From positions 1 to 19,883 of the forward strand of contig DAINCF010000061.1 in the NCBI GenBank assembly GCA_036732565.1: a stretch of DNA of 19,883 nucleotides, in the 5' to 3' direction. Position numbers and translations under genes: made by a program. Origin of the DNA: JAIVJN01 sp036732565 (GTDB lineage Bacteria > Acidobacteriota > Vicinamibacteria > Vicinamibacterales > UBA2999). Of the stretch, positions 1-9,491 are shown piece by piece; positions within the stretch are counted from its first letter, which is position 1, and every line of letters begins with the position of its first letter. Under the pieces are notes generated by a model. That model was not told where the DNA came from, searched no databases, and worked only from the letters and a program-made list of their open reading frames with translations.

Positions 1-76
1 AAAGGCGGACCCCACGCCCGATCGGATTCGTCGTCCGTGCTCGCAGCGTCACGTGGGGTCCGCCTTTAGGCGGACC
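1..76. repeat. REP-like inverted pair (REPIN-like), left unit cut by window edge
   Basis: A perfect 16-bp inverted repeat joins 1-16 and 52-67. The right unit is CGTGG followed by the hairpin GGTCCGCC-TTTA-GGCGGACC (57-76). The left unit is the same element reversed, and its first stem arm lies outside the window. The element ends 4 nt beyond the M14 peptidase stop codon. The same unit recurs at 12059-12155 and 19545-19570. There is no T-tract, so a classical intrinsic terminator is unlikely, although the hairpin could protect the 3' end of the mRNA. Confidence 0.8.
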
Positions 77-80
77 TGGA

Positions 81-2768
81 CTATCTCTGGCCCGCGCTGG
101 TCGTCGTCGTGGGCTTGGCGCCCGTCGGGCCGTTCAGCAGCGCGTTGAACACCAGCTTGAACGTGCCGTGCGTCTGATCGCGATTCTGCGCGCGGAAGCC
201 GAGCAGCACTACCTTGCCCTGTCCGAGCTTCACTGAAACGGCCGCTGCCTTCTTGGCAATCAGCTGTTCACCCAGCAGCCAGCCGCTCTGCAGGATGTCG
301 CGTTCGACGTAGGTGGACAGGATCTCGATGTCCTCGGCCTGCTCGGTGTTGGTGATCTCGTAGACCTGACTGCCGGCGAGAAACAGCGCCAGTCCCTCGG
401 ATGGCATCCCGTAGACAAGGGGGTTGGTGTGGTCGAAGCGGACGCGCAGCGTCGAGCCCGGTGACCAGAACTCCTTGCCTGGCAGACCGGCGACGATGTT
501 CCGCAGCGGCAGGCCGAACCGCTGAATCGGCAGGTCGCCGGCCTGGGCGAACGTCACGAGCGTACCGCCCTTCTCGACGAACGCCTGCAGCGCCTTGACG
601 CCGTCCGCGCCGAAGCCGCTTCTGAACTCCGGCGGCGTGCGCTGTTGCTGCTGGTTGCCACCACCCCCACCGCCACCGCCTTCTCCGCGTCCGCCGCCAG
701 GACCGGCGGGAGGACGTTCGCCGGTCATCGCGGCCACGGAGTCCGCTGGCAGCACGATGACGTCGTAGCTGGCCTCGAGACCGCCCTTCTTGATCTCCGC
801 GTCCATGATCGACTTGTGCGGGACGTTGAACTGCTCGAACATCAGGCGCGTCCAACCTTCGTCCATGTTGCCGCCGTTGTAGCGCTGGTACATGCCGATG
901 CGCGGCTTGCGGATGTCATAGACTCCGGTCGCGATCGCCGCCTTGGCGGCGACGAAGTCCACGCCGGTCTCGCCCGCGATCGCGGCGTCGGCGGACGCCA
1001 CGAGAAAGTCGCCCGGCTTCACGCTCCCATCGGCAGACGCCTGACTGGCGCGGCGCACGGCCACGCCCTTGTCGAGCAAGAGGTTCACCGCTCGGAAGCT
1101 GTCGTTGAGCCGACCGTCCAGGACGAAACCGTTCGATGCGCCTGACGCGACCGTGCCCTTGAGCGGCACGCGTGCCGTGAGCGTGACGAGGTCCGCGGTG
1201 ATCTTCTCGCCGATCGGATCGGTGCGCACGCCCATGAACTCCCCGATCGTGTCCGTCGCCATGTCATACGGACGAATCGGACTGCCCTCGCGATCGCGCG
1301 TATAGCTGTTGTCGGGGTAGAACGTACGTCCCAGGATCCACCGCGCGAGCCCCCACTTGGGCTGCGCCATCGGGATGACGAACGATCCCGGGCCGTAGGT
1401 CTTGCCCTCGTTGGTGAACTGCGCCTTCGCCTGCTGCACCTCGACGCCGGAGTCGAGCAACATGTTCACCAGCTTCTTCGCGGTCAGCGGATCGTGCTGC
1501 GCCGCCGGGAGCACGTAGGCCTTGACCTCGCCTTCGGCGCCGCGCTTGGTTTGCCGTGACGCCTTCAAGTACATGTTCCACAGCACCGTCTCGCGGTTGC
1601 GCGCGGCGAGATCCACCACGGACCACGCCGCGATCTTCTGCTGCTCGACGATGTCGCGCACGCGCCACCAGCCACCGGGCCAGACGCTGGGCATGTTCAC
1701 CTGCGACGCGTATTCCGGTAGATTGCGAGGGCCGCCGCGCAGTTGATCTGGATGGAGGAACAGCGGGGTGGCCAGCCGGGCGCTCGCCGATTCCGTCAAC
1801 ATCCCGGCGATGTTGTGGAATGGTGTGATCCAGTGGAAGCCCATGTGGCCCCACCCCGAGTAGATGGCGCCGCCAATCACGCCCTTCTTGTCGGCGGCCT
1901 CGAGCTTGTTCCCCATGTGCCCGCCCCACCACGCCATCTCGCGCCACACCAACGGATCGCCATCGGGACGGATCGGCTCCGCGTACGGCGGAATGTAGAG
2001 ACGGGCGTTGCCGCCGCCCATCTGGTGGTGATCGACATATGCCTGCGGCAGCCAGTCGCGGTACATCAGCTTGCCGATCAACTTCGACTCGGGCAGGTTC
2101 AGCGCGAAGCCGTCGCGGTTGTTGTCGTGCCCCGAATACTTCTGATACAGCCAGGGCGGCGCGCCACCCTCGTACTCGGTGCCGACGTACTTCATGTACC
2201 AATCGCCCACCATCTGCGTGCCGTCCGGATTGATCGACGGCAGGACGATGCTGATGACGTTGTCCAGCATCCGCGTCGCTTCCTCATCGGTCCTGGACAG
2301 CGAGTCGTAGACGTACTCGGCGGCCGTCTGCGCCGCGGCCACTTCGGTGGAGTGCAGCGCGAACGACTGAATCGTGACGGCCTTGCCCTCCGCGACGATC
2401 TTCTTGATCTCCGCCTCGGGCACGCCTCGTGGATTGGCGAGCTTGGCGTTCATCTCGCGGTACTGGTCGAGCTTGGCCAGATTGGCCGGCGACGAGATGA
2501 ACAGCGCAATGTAGGGACGCCCCTCGCTGCTCTTGCCCAGTTCGACCAGCTTGACCTTGTTGGAGCTCTTCGCGAGCAACTGGTAGTACTCGTGCAACTT
2601 GTCCCAGTTGGCGAGCTTGCGATCGGCGCCCATCTGGAAGCCGAAGAATTTTTCGGGAGCCACCAGCTGACCCTGCGCCGACGTGGTTTGGGTCAGTGGG
2701 GCCGAACCAGCCAGTGTGAGGACCAGCAGGGCCGGCACGAGTCGAACGAGAAGGCGATATCGCATCAT
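81..2768 (-). CDS. secreted M14-family zinc carboxypeptidase with long C-terminal extension
   Basis: A predicted zinc metallopeptidase that would trim peptides or cell-wall material outside the cytoplasm. A signal peptide covers about residues 1-32 (Arg-rich start, hydrophobic core, cut near TSAQG). The M14 domain spans about 50-390. It shows the zinc motif H139-S-T-E142, the substrate-binding stretches N180-P-D-G and H214-D-N-N-R218-D, a second zinc-histidine candidate in D-H247-H248-Q, and the catalytic glutamate in T-E326-S, so it looks active. Residues 410-895 are non-catalytic; about 617-870 has the alternating strand/helix pattern of a class-I glutamine-amidotransferase-like fold, interrupted by a Gly/Gln-rich low-complexity stretch (685-712). 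At 895 residues it is far longer than classical carboxypeptidases but fits the large M14 proteins of Acidobacteriota and Bacteroidota. An AGGAG precedes two adjacent ATGs; the second (2765) has the better spacing. Confidence 0.92.
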   Translation of the reverse strand: MMRYRLLVRLVPALLVLTLAGSAPLTQTTSAQGQLVAPEKFFGFQMGADRKLANWDKLHEYYQLLAKSSNKVKLVELGKSSEGRPYIALFISSPANLAKLDQYREMNAKLANPRGVPEAEIKKIVAEGKAVTIQSFALHSTEVAAAQTAAEYVYDSLSRTDEEATRMLDNVISIVLPSINPDGTQMVGDWYMKYVGTEYEGGAPPWLYQKYSGHDNNRDGFALNLPESKLIGKLMYRDWLPQAYVDHHQMGGGNARLYIPPYAEPIRPDGDPLVWREMAWWGGHMGNKLEAADKKGVIGGAIYSGWGHMGFHWITPFHNIAGMLTESASARLATPLFLHPDQLRGGPRNLPEYASQVNMPSVWPGGWWRVRDIVEQQKIAAWSVVDLAARNRETVLWNMYLKASRQTKRGAEGEVKAYVLPAAQHDPLTAKKLVNMLLDSGVEVQQAKAQFTNEGKTYGPGSFVIPMAQPKWGLARWILGRTFYPDNSYTRDREGSPIRPYDMATDTIGEFMGVRTDPIGEKITADLVTLTARVPLKGTVASGASNGFVLDGRLNDSFRAVNLLLDKGVAVRRASQASADGSVKPGDFLVASADAAIAGETGVDFVAAKAAIATGVYDIRKPRIGMYQRYNGGNMDEGWTRLMFEQFNVPHKSIMDAEIKKGGLEASYDVIVLPADSVAAMTGERPPAGPGGGRGEGGGGGGGGNQQQQRTPPEFRSGFGADGVKALQAFVEKGGTLVTFAQAGDLPIQRFGLPLRNIVAGLPGKEFWSPGSTLRVRFDHTNPLVYGMPSEGLALFLAGSQVYEITNTEQAEDIEILSTYVERDILQSGWLLGEQLIAKKAAAVSVKLGQGKVVLLGFRAQNRDQTHGTFKLVFNALLNGPTGAKPTTTTSAGQR

Positions 2769-2790
2769 CCACTCCTAGAACCGCGGGTGC

Positions 2791-2819
2791 ATGTTACCTC
2801 TGCGGCTCCGCCGTGGAAA
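2791..2819 (-). promoter_or_regulatory. possible sigma70 promoter of the M14 peptidase gene
   Basis: On the minus strand TTTCCA (2814-2819) and TAACAT (2791-2796) are separated by 17 nt. Each hexamer matches the consensus at four of six positions. It lies just upstream of the AGGAG ribosome-binding site, so the leader would be short. The spacer holds a GC-rich dyad. This is a weak prediction. Confidence 0.3.
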
Positions 2820-2861
2820 ATGAGAAACGAAAATCTATTCGATATCGCTGCCGGCGGGTGC

Positions 2862-2883
2862 AGGAGCGCCTCGCGAGGCGCCC

Positions 2884-2886
<3 letters not shown>
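2862..2886. repeat. TCGCGA-centred palindromic repeat, copy 1, overlapping a stop codon
   Basis: An imperfect palindrome centred on TCGCGA with arms GCGCC/GGCGC, extended by AGG/CCT past one mismatch. On the minus strand it begins TAGGGGCGCC, and its first three bases are the TAG stop of the response regulator gene (2884-2886). A perfect member of the same family lies at 13510-13535 behind the enolase gene. Confidence 0.7.
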
Positions 2887-4389
<1,503 letters not shown>

Positions 4390-4392
4390 CCC

Positions 4393-7371
4393 CTACATCC
4401 CTGCGCCCTGCTGCCGAGGCGCGGGCATCGCCGCGTCACTCGAAGCCGGGGGAAACCGTAGCGTGAAGCGCGTGCCGGTGCCGGCGGCGCTCTCGCAATG
4501 AATCGTCGCATCGTGCTCGCGCACGATGCCGTAGGTGATCGACAACCCCAGACCGGTGCCTTGCCCGATCGCCTTGGTCGTAAAAAACGGATCGTAGATC
4601 CGCGCCAGCAGCTCAGGGGCAATCCCTGTGCCCGTATCGGAGACGTCCGCGACCACCTCATTCCCCTCGCGCCGCGTGGCGATCGTCAACCACCCACCGC
4701 TCGGCATCGCGTCCCGCGCGTTGAGGAAGAGGTTCAAGAACACCTGCTGCAACTTGAACTCGAAGCCGGTGACCATCACCGGTGTCGCCGACAGCTCCCG
4801 CCGCACCTTGATGCTGCTCTTCTCGAACTGATGCTCGAGGAGGGACAGCACGTCGCCGACGACGACGTTGAGGTCCACGGGCTGACGCTCGGCCGCGTCC
4901 GCGGTCGCCGGGCGCGACAGGTTCAGCAGTCCGTTGACGATGCGCGCGGCCCGGAACGTCTGTTTCTCGATCTTCTCGAGCAGCTGCGTCTGCGGATTCT
5001 CCGGATCCGCGCCCTCGAGCAGCATCTGCGTGTAGCTCGAGATGCCCGTCAGCGGCGTGTTCACCTCGTGCGCCACACCGGCCGCGAGCAGGCCCAGCGA
5101 CGCCATCTTCTCCGAGATGCGAAGCTGCTCCTCCAACTGCGTCCGTTCGGTGATGTCTTCGATGATCACGATCGTACCAGACGAGACCCCCGGCGCGCTC
5201 CCCGGCGCTTGCAACGGCACCATCGTCACATTGACCAGCATGTGCACGCCGTCGCGCTCGCCGCGCCCGACGACTGGCATGCGGAACAACGCCGCGCCCT
5301 GCGGCCGCTCGCGACTCGCCGCCCGCAGCGCCTCGACAAAGCGGGGCTCGAACAGCTCAGCCAGGGGCCGACCCATGGCCACTTCGCTGGGCGTGCCCTG
5401 CAACCGGGCCAACGCCTGGTTCCAGCGTACCACTCGCTCGTCCAATCCGAGCACGACCAGCCCATCGTCGAGCGACTCGAGGATGTTCTCGTTGAACGCG
5501 CTGAGCGCGTTCAATTCCGCGGCCTTGAACTGCAGCTGACGATAGAGACGGCCGTTCTCGATGGCGGTTGCGGCCTGGCCGGCGACGGCGGCCAGCAGCG
5601 CCAGATCTTCGCTGTTGAGCGGCTCACCACTCTCGCGGCGGCCCAGCGCGAGGACCGCGATCATGCCTTCGTTCGACACGCACGGCACGAAGTAGTAGAT
5701 GCCGGCGTCGCGCCAGAACTCTACTTCTTCTGCCGTGAAGCGGCCCATCGCCAACGGATCGTCGAGCCGCACGGGATGTCCACCGGCCAGGCGGCCGCCG
5801 ATGCCGGAGTCCGGGCGCAGGTGCGGCGGCGCCGGATCGAAGCCCAGCGCGCGCATTGCTTCGAGCTCGCCGGAGCGGTTGGTGACCATCAGCGCGAGGC
5901 GATCGACGACGAGCGTTTCCTGCACGCGCGACACGAGGCGGTCCGCGAGGCGAGAGAGATCCAAGTCACCGTTCAGATCGCGCGCGAAGGCGATCAGCGC
6001 GCGACGATAGTCGTACCGATCGCGATAGAACGCGCGGTCGATCGTCGCCTGCACCGCATCCTTCACCGGTCGCGCCAGCAGCACGACGATGACGGTGGTC
6101 AGGAACGCGATCATCCAGCGATGCTCGTCCTCGCCTTGCACGAAGTAGCCGCCCGATGCGCGCAGCGTGAGGGCGTAGAACGCCGCGATGGCCGCCACCG
6201 CGGCGGTATAAACGAGAAGGCGCTTGAGGATGACCTCGACGTCCATCAGGCGGTAGCGGACGATGGCGGACGCAAACGCCAGCGGGACGAGACCGAACGC
6301 CACGGCCGAGACGCCGACACGCCACGACGGATCCGCGCCGAACGCGAACGGAATCACGTAGCCGAGCGCGAACGGCACCGCGCCCAGGGCCGTGCCCCAC
6401 ACGATCCAGCGGAGCTGCCGTTTGGCGGTGACCGATCGCACGCGGCCGAGCGCTCGGACCAGCACCGCCAATCCACCGGTGAGAAACAGCGCCAGGTGCG
6501 CGTACTCGAGGTTGTCCAGCAGGCCAATCAGTCGAACGAAGTACCCAGGGTCCACGCTCGCGCGCATCAACGCGAGGATGCGCGTGGACGCCAGCACGGC
6601 GGCCGGCAGATAGATGACCGGCAGCCAGCGCGCAACCAGTGCCGTGTACCCGGCCGCGTGCGGCCGCTCCGGAAACACCAGCGCGAAATGCAGGAAGAGC
6701 GGCGGCAACAACAGCACGCCAATCTCATCCGCCCAGTAGAAGAACCAGTCGACACGATCGAAGCGGCCGCTGAACGAGAACGTGAACGCGCCGAAGAACG
6801 CGACCGACAACCAGAAGAAGTGCAGCGTCGCTTGATCGAGCGGGCGGCGGACGCGGACGGCGGTGCCAACCAGCAGAGTGAAGATGCCGACGGCGGCAAA
6901 GGCGTAGTAGAGCGCGCCCGCTCCGCTCGGGATCGGCGCCAAGGTGACTTCGACGAGCTCGCGGGAGTCCAGGCGGAGCAGGGTGTAGGTGTGGCGCTCA
7001 CCAGCTGTGGCGCGCTGCTGTACCTGGAGGACCTCGTCTCGTCCTTCGACCGGCAAGCCGTCAACGGCCAGGAGCACGTCCCCAGGGCGCAGGCCGGCCC
7101 GCTCCGCCGCCGACCCTGCCGCGACCTCGGCGGCGATGACACCGGCGGTCCGCTCCACCCACAGCACGCCGTCCTCGACCTCGTCGGTGGTGCTCCGGAG
7201 CACGACGTTGCCAATGCCGAGCGCCAACAGGACCAGCGCCACCGTTACGGGCACGACCGTGCGCACACGATCGCGCCAACTGACGGGCGCGTCGACTGCG
7301 GAGACGGGAAGTACGGTGTCTTCCAGCATTGTCGAAGGTGGAGTTGCTTGAGTCAGCAAACGGTATACCAC
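4393..7371 (-). CDS. membrane histidine kinase: PDZ, multi-TM, GAF, PAS, HisKA, HATPase
   Basis: Sensor kinase and likely partner of the NtrC-type regulator 3 nt downstream. From the N terminus: one TM segment (about 38-58), a PDZ-like domain (about 70-145, with RAGLRPGDVLLAVDG), an array of about seven to nine hydrophobic segments (155-433), GAF (about 465-610), PAS (about 625-745), HisKA with phospho-acceptor H768 in GVAHEVNTPL, and a HATPase domain with N-box N880/N884, G1 DTGTG (912-916) and G2 GQGTGLGLS (936-944). The PDZ domain between the first TM and the array would lie on the outer face if the N terminus is inside, suggesting sensing of unfolded or cleaved envelope peptides; this is an inference. 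The listed start is GTG. The ATG at 7329 (residue 15) is a reasonable alternative, and neither has a clear Shine-Dalgarno. The final residues are low in complexity. Confidence 0.93.
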   Translation of the reverse strand: MVYRLLTQATPPSTMLEDTVLPVSAVDAPVSWRDRVRTVVPVTVALVLLALGIGNVVLRSTTDEVEDGVLWVERTAGVIAAEVAAGSAAERAGLRPGDVLLAVDGLPVEGRDEVLQVQQRATAGERHTYTLLRLDSRELVEVTLAPIPSGAGALYYAFAAVGIFTLLVGTAVRVRRPLDQATLHFFWLSVAFFGAFTFSFSGRFDRVDWFFYWADEIGVLLLPPLFLHFALVFPERPHAAGYTALVARWLPVIYLPAAVLASTRILALMRASVDPGYFVRLIGLLDNLEYAHLALFLTGGLAVLVRALGRVRSVTAKRQLRWIVWGTALGAVPFALGYVIPFAFGADPSWRVGVSAVAFGLVPLAFASAIVRYRLMDVEVILKRLLVYTAAVAAIAAFYALTLRASGGYFVQGEDEHRWMIAFLTTVIVVLLARPVKDAVQATIDRAFYRDRYDYRRALIAFARDLNGDLDLSRLADRLVSRVQETLVVDRLALMVTNRSGELEAMRALGFDPAPPHLRPDSGIGGRLAGGHPVRLDDPLAMGRFTAEEVEFWRDAGIYYFVPCVSNEGMIAVLALGRRESGEPLNSEDLALLAAVAGQAATAIENGRLYRQLQFKAAELNALSAFNENILESLDDGLVVLGLDERVVRWNQALARLQGTPSEVAMGRPLAELFEPRFVEALRAASRERPQGAALFRMPVVGRGERDGVHMLVNVTMVPLQAPGSAPGVSSGTIVIIEDITERTQLEEQLRISEKMASLGLLAAGVAHEVNTPLTGISSYTQMLLEGADPENPQTQLLEKIEKQTFRAARIVNGLLNLSRPATADAAERQPVDLNVVVGDVLSLLEHQFEKSSIKVRRELSATPVMVTGFEFKLQQVFLNLFLNARDAMPSGGWLTIATRREGNEVVADVSDTGTGIAPELLARIYDPFFTTKAIGQGTGLGLSITYGIVREHDATIHCESAAGTGTRFTLRFPPASSDAAMPAPRQQGAGM

Positions 7372-7393
7372 GAGCGGCCAGGCTCGTTCCTCG

Positions 7394-7414
7394 CTAAGTC
7401 CATGATGTACTTAG
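7394..7414. promoter_or_regulatory. 21-bp palindrome upstream of the kinase gene, candidate operator
   Basis: A dyad centred on 7404 with half-site CTAAGTNCAT and nine of ten base pairs matching. It lies 22 nt upstream of the GTG start and 64 nt upstream of the alternative ATG of the kinase gene. Its length and symmetry suit a dimeric repressor or activator site. No regulator is identified. Confidence 0.4.
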
Positions 7415-7532
7415 ACTTCACGGTCGAGAGGGAGGCCGGAAGCCCTCGCGATCCAACGGCGCGGCCCAGTCGATCCAAATTCTGGAATAGTCGAGCCAGC
7501 AACGTAGCAGGCAGGCGTGGGTCTTCGAGACG

Positions 7533-7562
7533 TGGGACCCAGGTCCCAGGACGGCGATCGCC
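7533..7562. terminator. palindromes downstream of the barrel gene, possible transcription end
   Basis: Two palindromes follow the stop codon of the barrel gene on the minus strand: GGCGATCGCC (7553-7562) and the hairpin TGGGACC-CA-GGTCCCA (7533-7548). No T-run follows either, so intrinsic termination would be weak. They lie in the 197-nt gap before the kinase gene. Confidence 0.3.
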
Positions 7563-7568
7563 AGTCGA

Positions 7569-9437
7569 TTAGAACCGCACCGTCAGCCCGCCGACGATCC
7601 GCTTGGGCGGACGGGCGACCAGCAGGTCGTCGTAGACGGAGGCCTCGGTCAGGTTCTCGCGCAGCACGTTTCGGACGGCGATGAGCGCCTCCCATTCGGC
7701 TCGCAGGAAATTCAAGAACGGCAGGCTCTGGCTGATTTGGACGTCGAAGCGGGCATCGAACGCCGGACGGTCCTCTGTGGCGATGAACGCGTTGCTCCAC
7801 TTGTAGAGCACGATCACGCGCGTCGCGGTCTGCGGCACATCGCCCTCGAGCGACGTCGTGAGATCGTGCACGCGCTCGGAGCTCGGCCGGACCGCGGCCG
7901 GCACCCACTCGGTCAAGACGAGCCGATCGCGCATCGGCGCGGGGCGCTGCCAGTCCGCGACCGCCTGCGAGTAGTCGACCGACCCGCGCAGGTGTTCGGA
8001 GACGACGTGCGTGAAGCTGACGCCCCACCCGGCGACGGCGACGTCGCCGGCGGATCCCACGAAATAGTGGCCCAGATCGGCCGCCGGGCTCTCGGGCGTG
8101 CGCAGACCGAAGATGGTGACGAGCTGATTCTCGACGCGCTGGTGAAACGCGCGCACACCCAGGGTCACGCCCCCGCGCACATCCCGCTCGACGGCCACTT
8201 CGTAGTGCTCAGTGCTCTCGGTGCTGAACCCTTCGCCGGACAACGGCGAGAACGTCCGCTGCGGCGGAACGAACTCCGCGCGTGACGGCGGCAGGAACTC
8301 TTCGCCGCCGGGCGCCACTTGTTGCCGCGTGACGAGGGTCCGGACCCGCGTCGCCTGGTTCGGTGTAACCGTGACGCTCAGGCGCGGGCTGAACAAGCCC
8401 GGCCCTTCGAGGTAATCGTGGTGGGCGTACGCGGCGCCAAAGCTGACCATCAGGTGCCGCGACAACGTCCACTCGTCGTACGCGGACATCGAGCCGACGT
8501 TGCGCGCCGACTCCGACACCGCGGCGAGCGCGACGGCGTTGCCGCCTTCGTACCGCTGCAAGCCGTACGACATGCCGAGGGTGTAGCGATGCCGCGCCGC
8601 CGCGCGCCTGACATAGCTCCCCGACAGAATCCACGAGCTAAGGTCGCCCTGATTGAGCGCCGCGCGCACGCGCCAGTCGCCGTGCTCGCCAAGGGGCGCG
8701 CCGACGGAAAAGAACGCCACGCTCCTGGTGCGATCGAGCCGAAGCAGCTCGGACGGATCGTCGAACGCGCCGGTCGTGAGCAGGTTCACCTGGCCCTGCA
8801 ATGGCAGATCCGTGAACAGGGCGGAGGCGATGCGCGCCGACGACGCCACCGCGCGGCCGAACAGTGACTCGGCGTCGATCTCGTTGTCTCCGGTGAGGTA
8901 GGCGGCTTCCGTCGCGTCCTTCAGCACCGGGCGACGCAAGCGCCGCAGGCGCCAGGCCGTCTCGCTCTCGTCGCGAGCCTGTGGCTTGGACGGCGTCGCC
9001 CCGATCTCGGATCCGCCCATGCCGGCGGTGGCCATCCGCGGCTCGGCCGCGGTGCCTTCGCGACGCAGGGTGAACGATTGGTTGGTGCGCGCCGACGGCC
9101 GGACGTTCACCATCATCTGGCGAGCCGGCAAGAAGCCCTCGAGATGCGCGCGAAGCAGGTAGGGACCGGGCTGGAGCTCGCGCAGCGTGAAGGCGCCTCC
9201 GCGATCGGTCACCGCGAACGCCGTGCCCCCGCCCAGCGCCGAGATCACGACACCGTCGAGTGGAACCCCACCCTCGTCGATCACCTTGCCGGAGATCGAC
9301 CCAGTGCTCGCCTCAGCAAGCTTGATGACTGGAAGTACGAGATTCGGTGCCCGGTCCTGCGCCGCCGCGAGCCCGGGCGCAACCTGTACGAGGGACGCGA
9401 CCAACGCCGCGACGAACAGGTTGCGGGGGTTACCCAT
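7569..9437 (-). CDS. outer-membrane beta-barrel protein with N-terminal carboxypeptidase-regulatory-like domain
   Basis: Predicted outer-membrane protein of 622 residues resembling the TonB-dependent receptor/Oar-like proteins of Acidobacteriota. A signal peptide (about 1-27, ending GLAAAQ) is followed by a CarboxypepD_reg-like beta-sandwich (about 43-125; GSISGKVIDEGGVPLDGVVI, then TDRGGAFTLRELQPGPY). A polar linker runs to about 175, then alternating amphipathic strands to the C terminus, which ends in VGGLTVRF with the terminal aromatic of an outer-membrane insertion signal. I cannot see a TonB box or a clear plug domain, and the barrel region (about 440 residues) is short for a 22-strand receptor, so active transport is uncertain. 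The ATG at 9437 is chosen because GGGAG lies 6 nt upstream and the signal peptide starts there; the longer frame to 9464 adds nine residues without support. Probably co-transcribed with the upstream secreted-protein gene. Confidence 0.75.
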   Translation of the reverse strand: MGNPRNLFVAALVASLVQVAPGLAAAQDRAPNLVLPVIKLAEASTGSISGKVIDEGGVPLDGVVISALGGGTAFAVTDRGGAFTLRELQPGPYLLRAHLEGFLPARQMMVNVRPSARTNQSFTLRREGTAAEPRMATAGMGGSEIGATPSKPQARDESETAWRLRRLRRPVLKDATEAAYLTGDNEIDAESLFGRAVASSARIASALFTDLPLQGQVNLLTTGAFDDPSELLRLDRTRSVAFFSVGAPLGEHGDWRVRAALNQGDLSSWILSGSYVRRAAARHRYTLGMSYGLQRYEGGNAVALAAVSESARNVGSMSAYDEWTLSRHLMVSFGAAYAHHDYLEGPGLFSPRLSVTVTPNQATRVRTLVTRQQVAPGGEEFLPPSRAEFVPPQRTFSPLSGEGFSTESTEHYEVAVERDVRGGVTLGVRAFHQRVENQLVTIFGLRTPESPAADLGHYFVGSAGDVAVAGWGVSFTHVVSEHLRGSVDYSQAVADWQRPAPMRDRLVLTEWVPAAVRPSSERVHDLTTSLEGDVPQTATRVIVLYKWSNAFIATEDRPAFDARFDVQISQSLPFLNFLRAEWEALIAVRNVLRENLTEASVYDDLLVARPPKRIVGGLTVRF

Positions 9438-9448
9438 ATGGATCTCCC

Positions 9449-9475
9449 GGCCCGCCCGGCGCAAGGAGGCGGGCC
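9449..9475 (-). promoter_or_regulatory. intercistronic stem-loop next to the barrel gene ribosome-binding site
   Basis: An 8-bp stem GGCCCGCC/GGCGGGCC with an 11-nt loop, between the stop of the secreted-protein gene and the GGGAG of the barrel gene. The loop read on the minus strand contains CCTCC-like bases. Its position suits mRNA stabilisation or tuning of barrel translation. It lacks a T-tract, so it is not a convincing terminator. Confidence 0.45.
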
Positions 9476-9491
9476 GTGTCTTACGACAAGT

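Noticed and set aside
7553..7562. GGCGATCGCC as a cyanobacterial HIP1-type site
   Set aside because: A single 10-bp palindrome in GC-rich DNA is expected by chance, and the gene content is not cyanobacterial.
4498..7572. A 1024-codon open frame on the plus strand, opposite the kinase gene
   Set aside because: It is rich in Arg, His, Gln and Asp with no recognisable domain, the usual shadow of a high-GC gene. The minus-strand frame has full kinase motifs.
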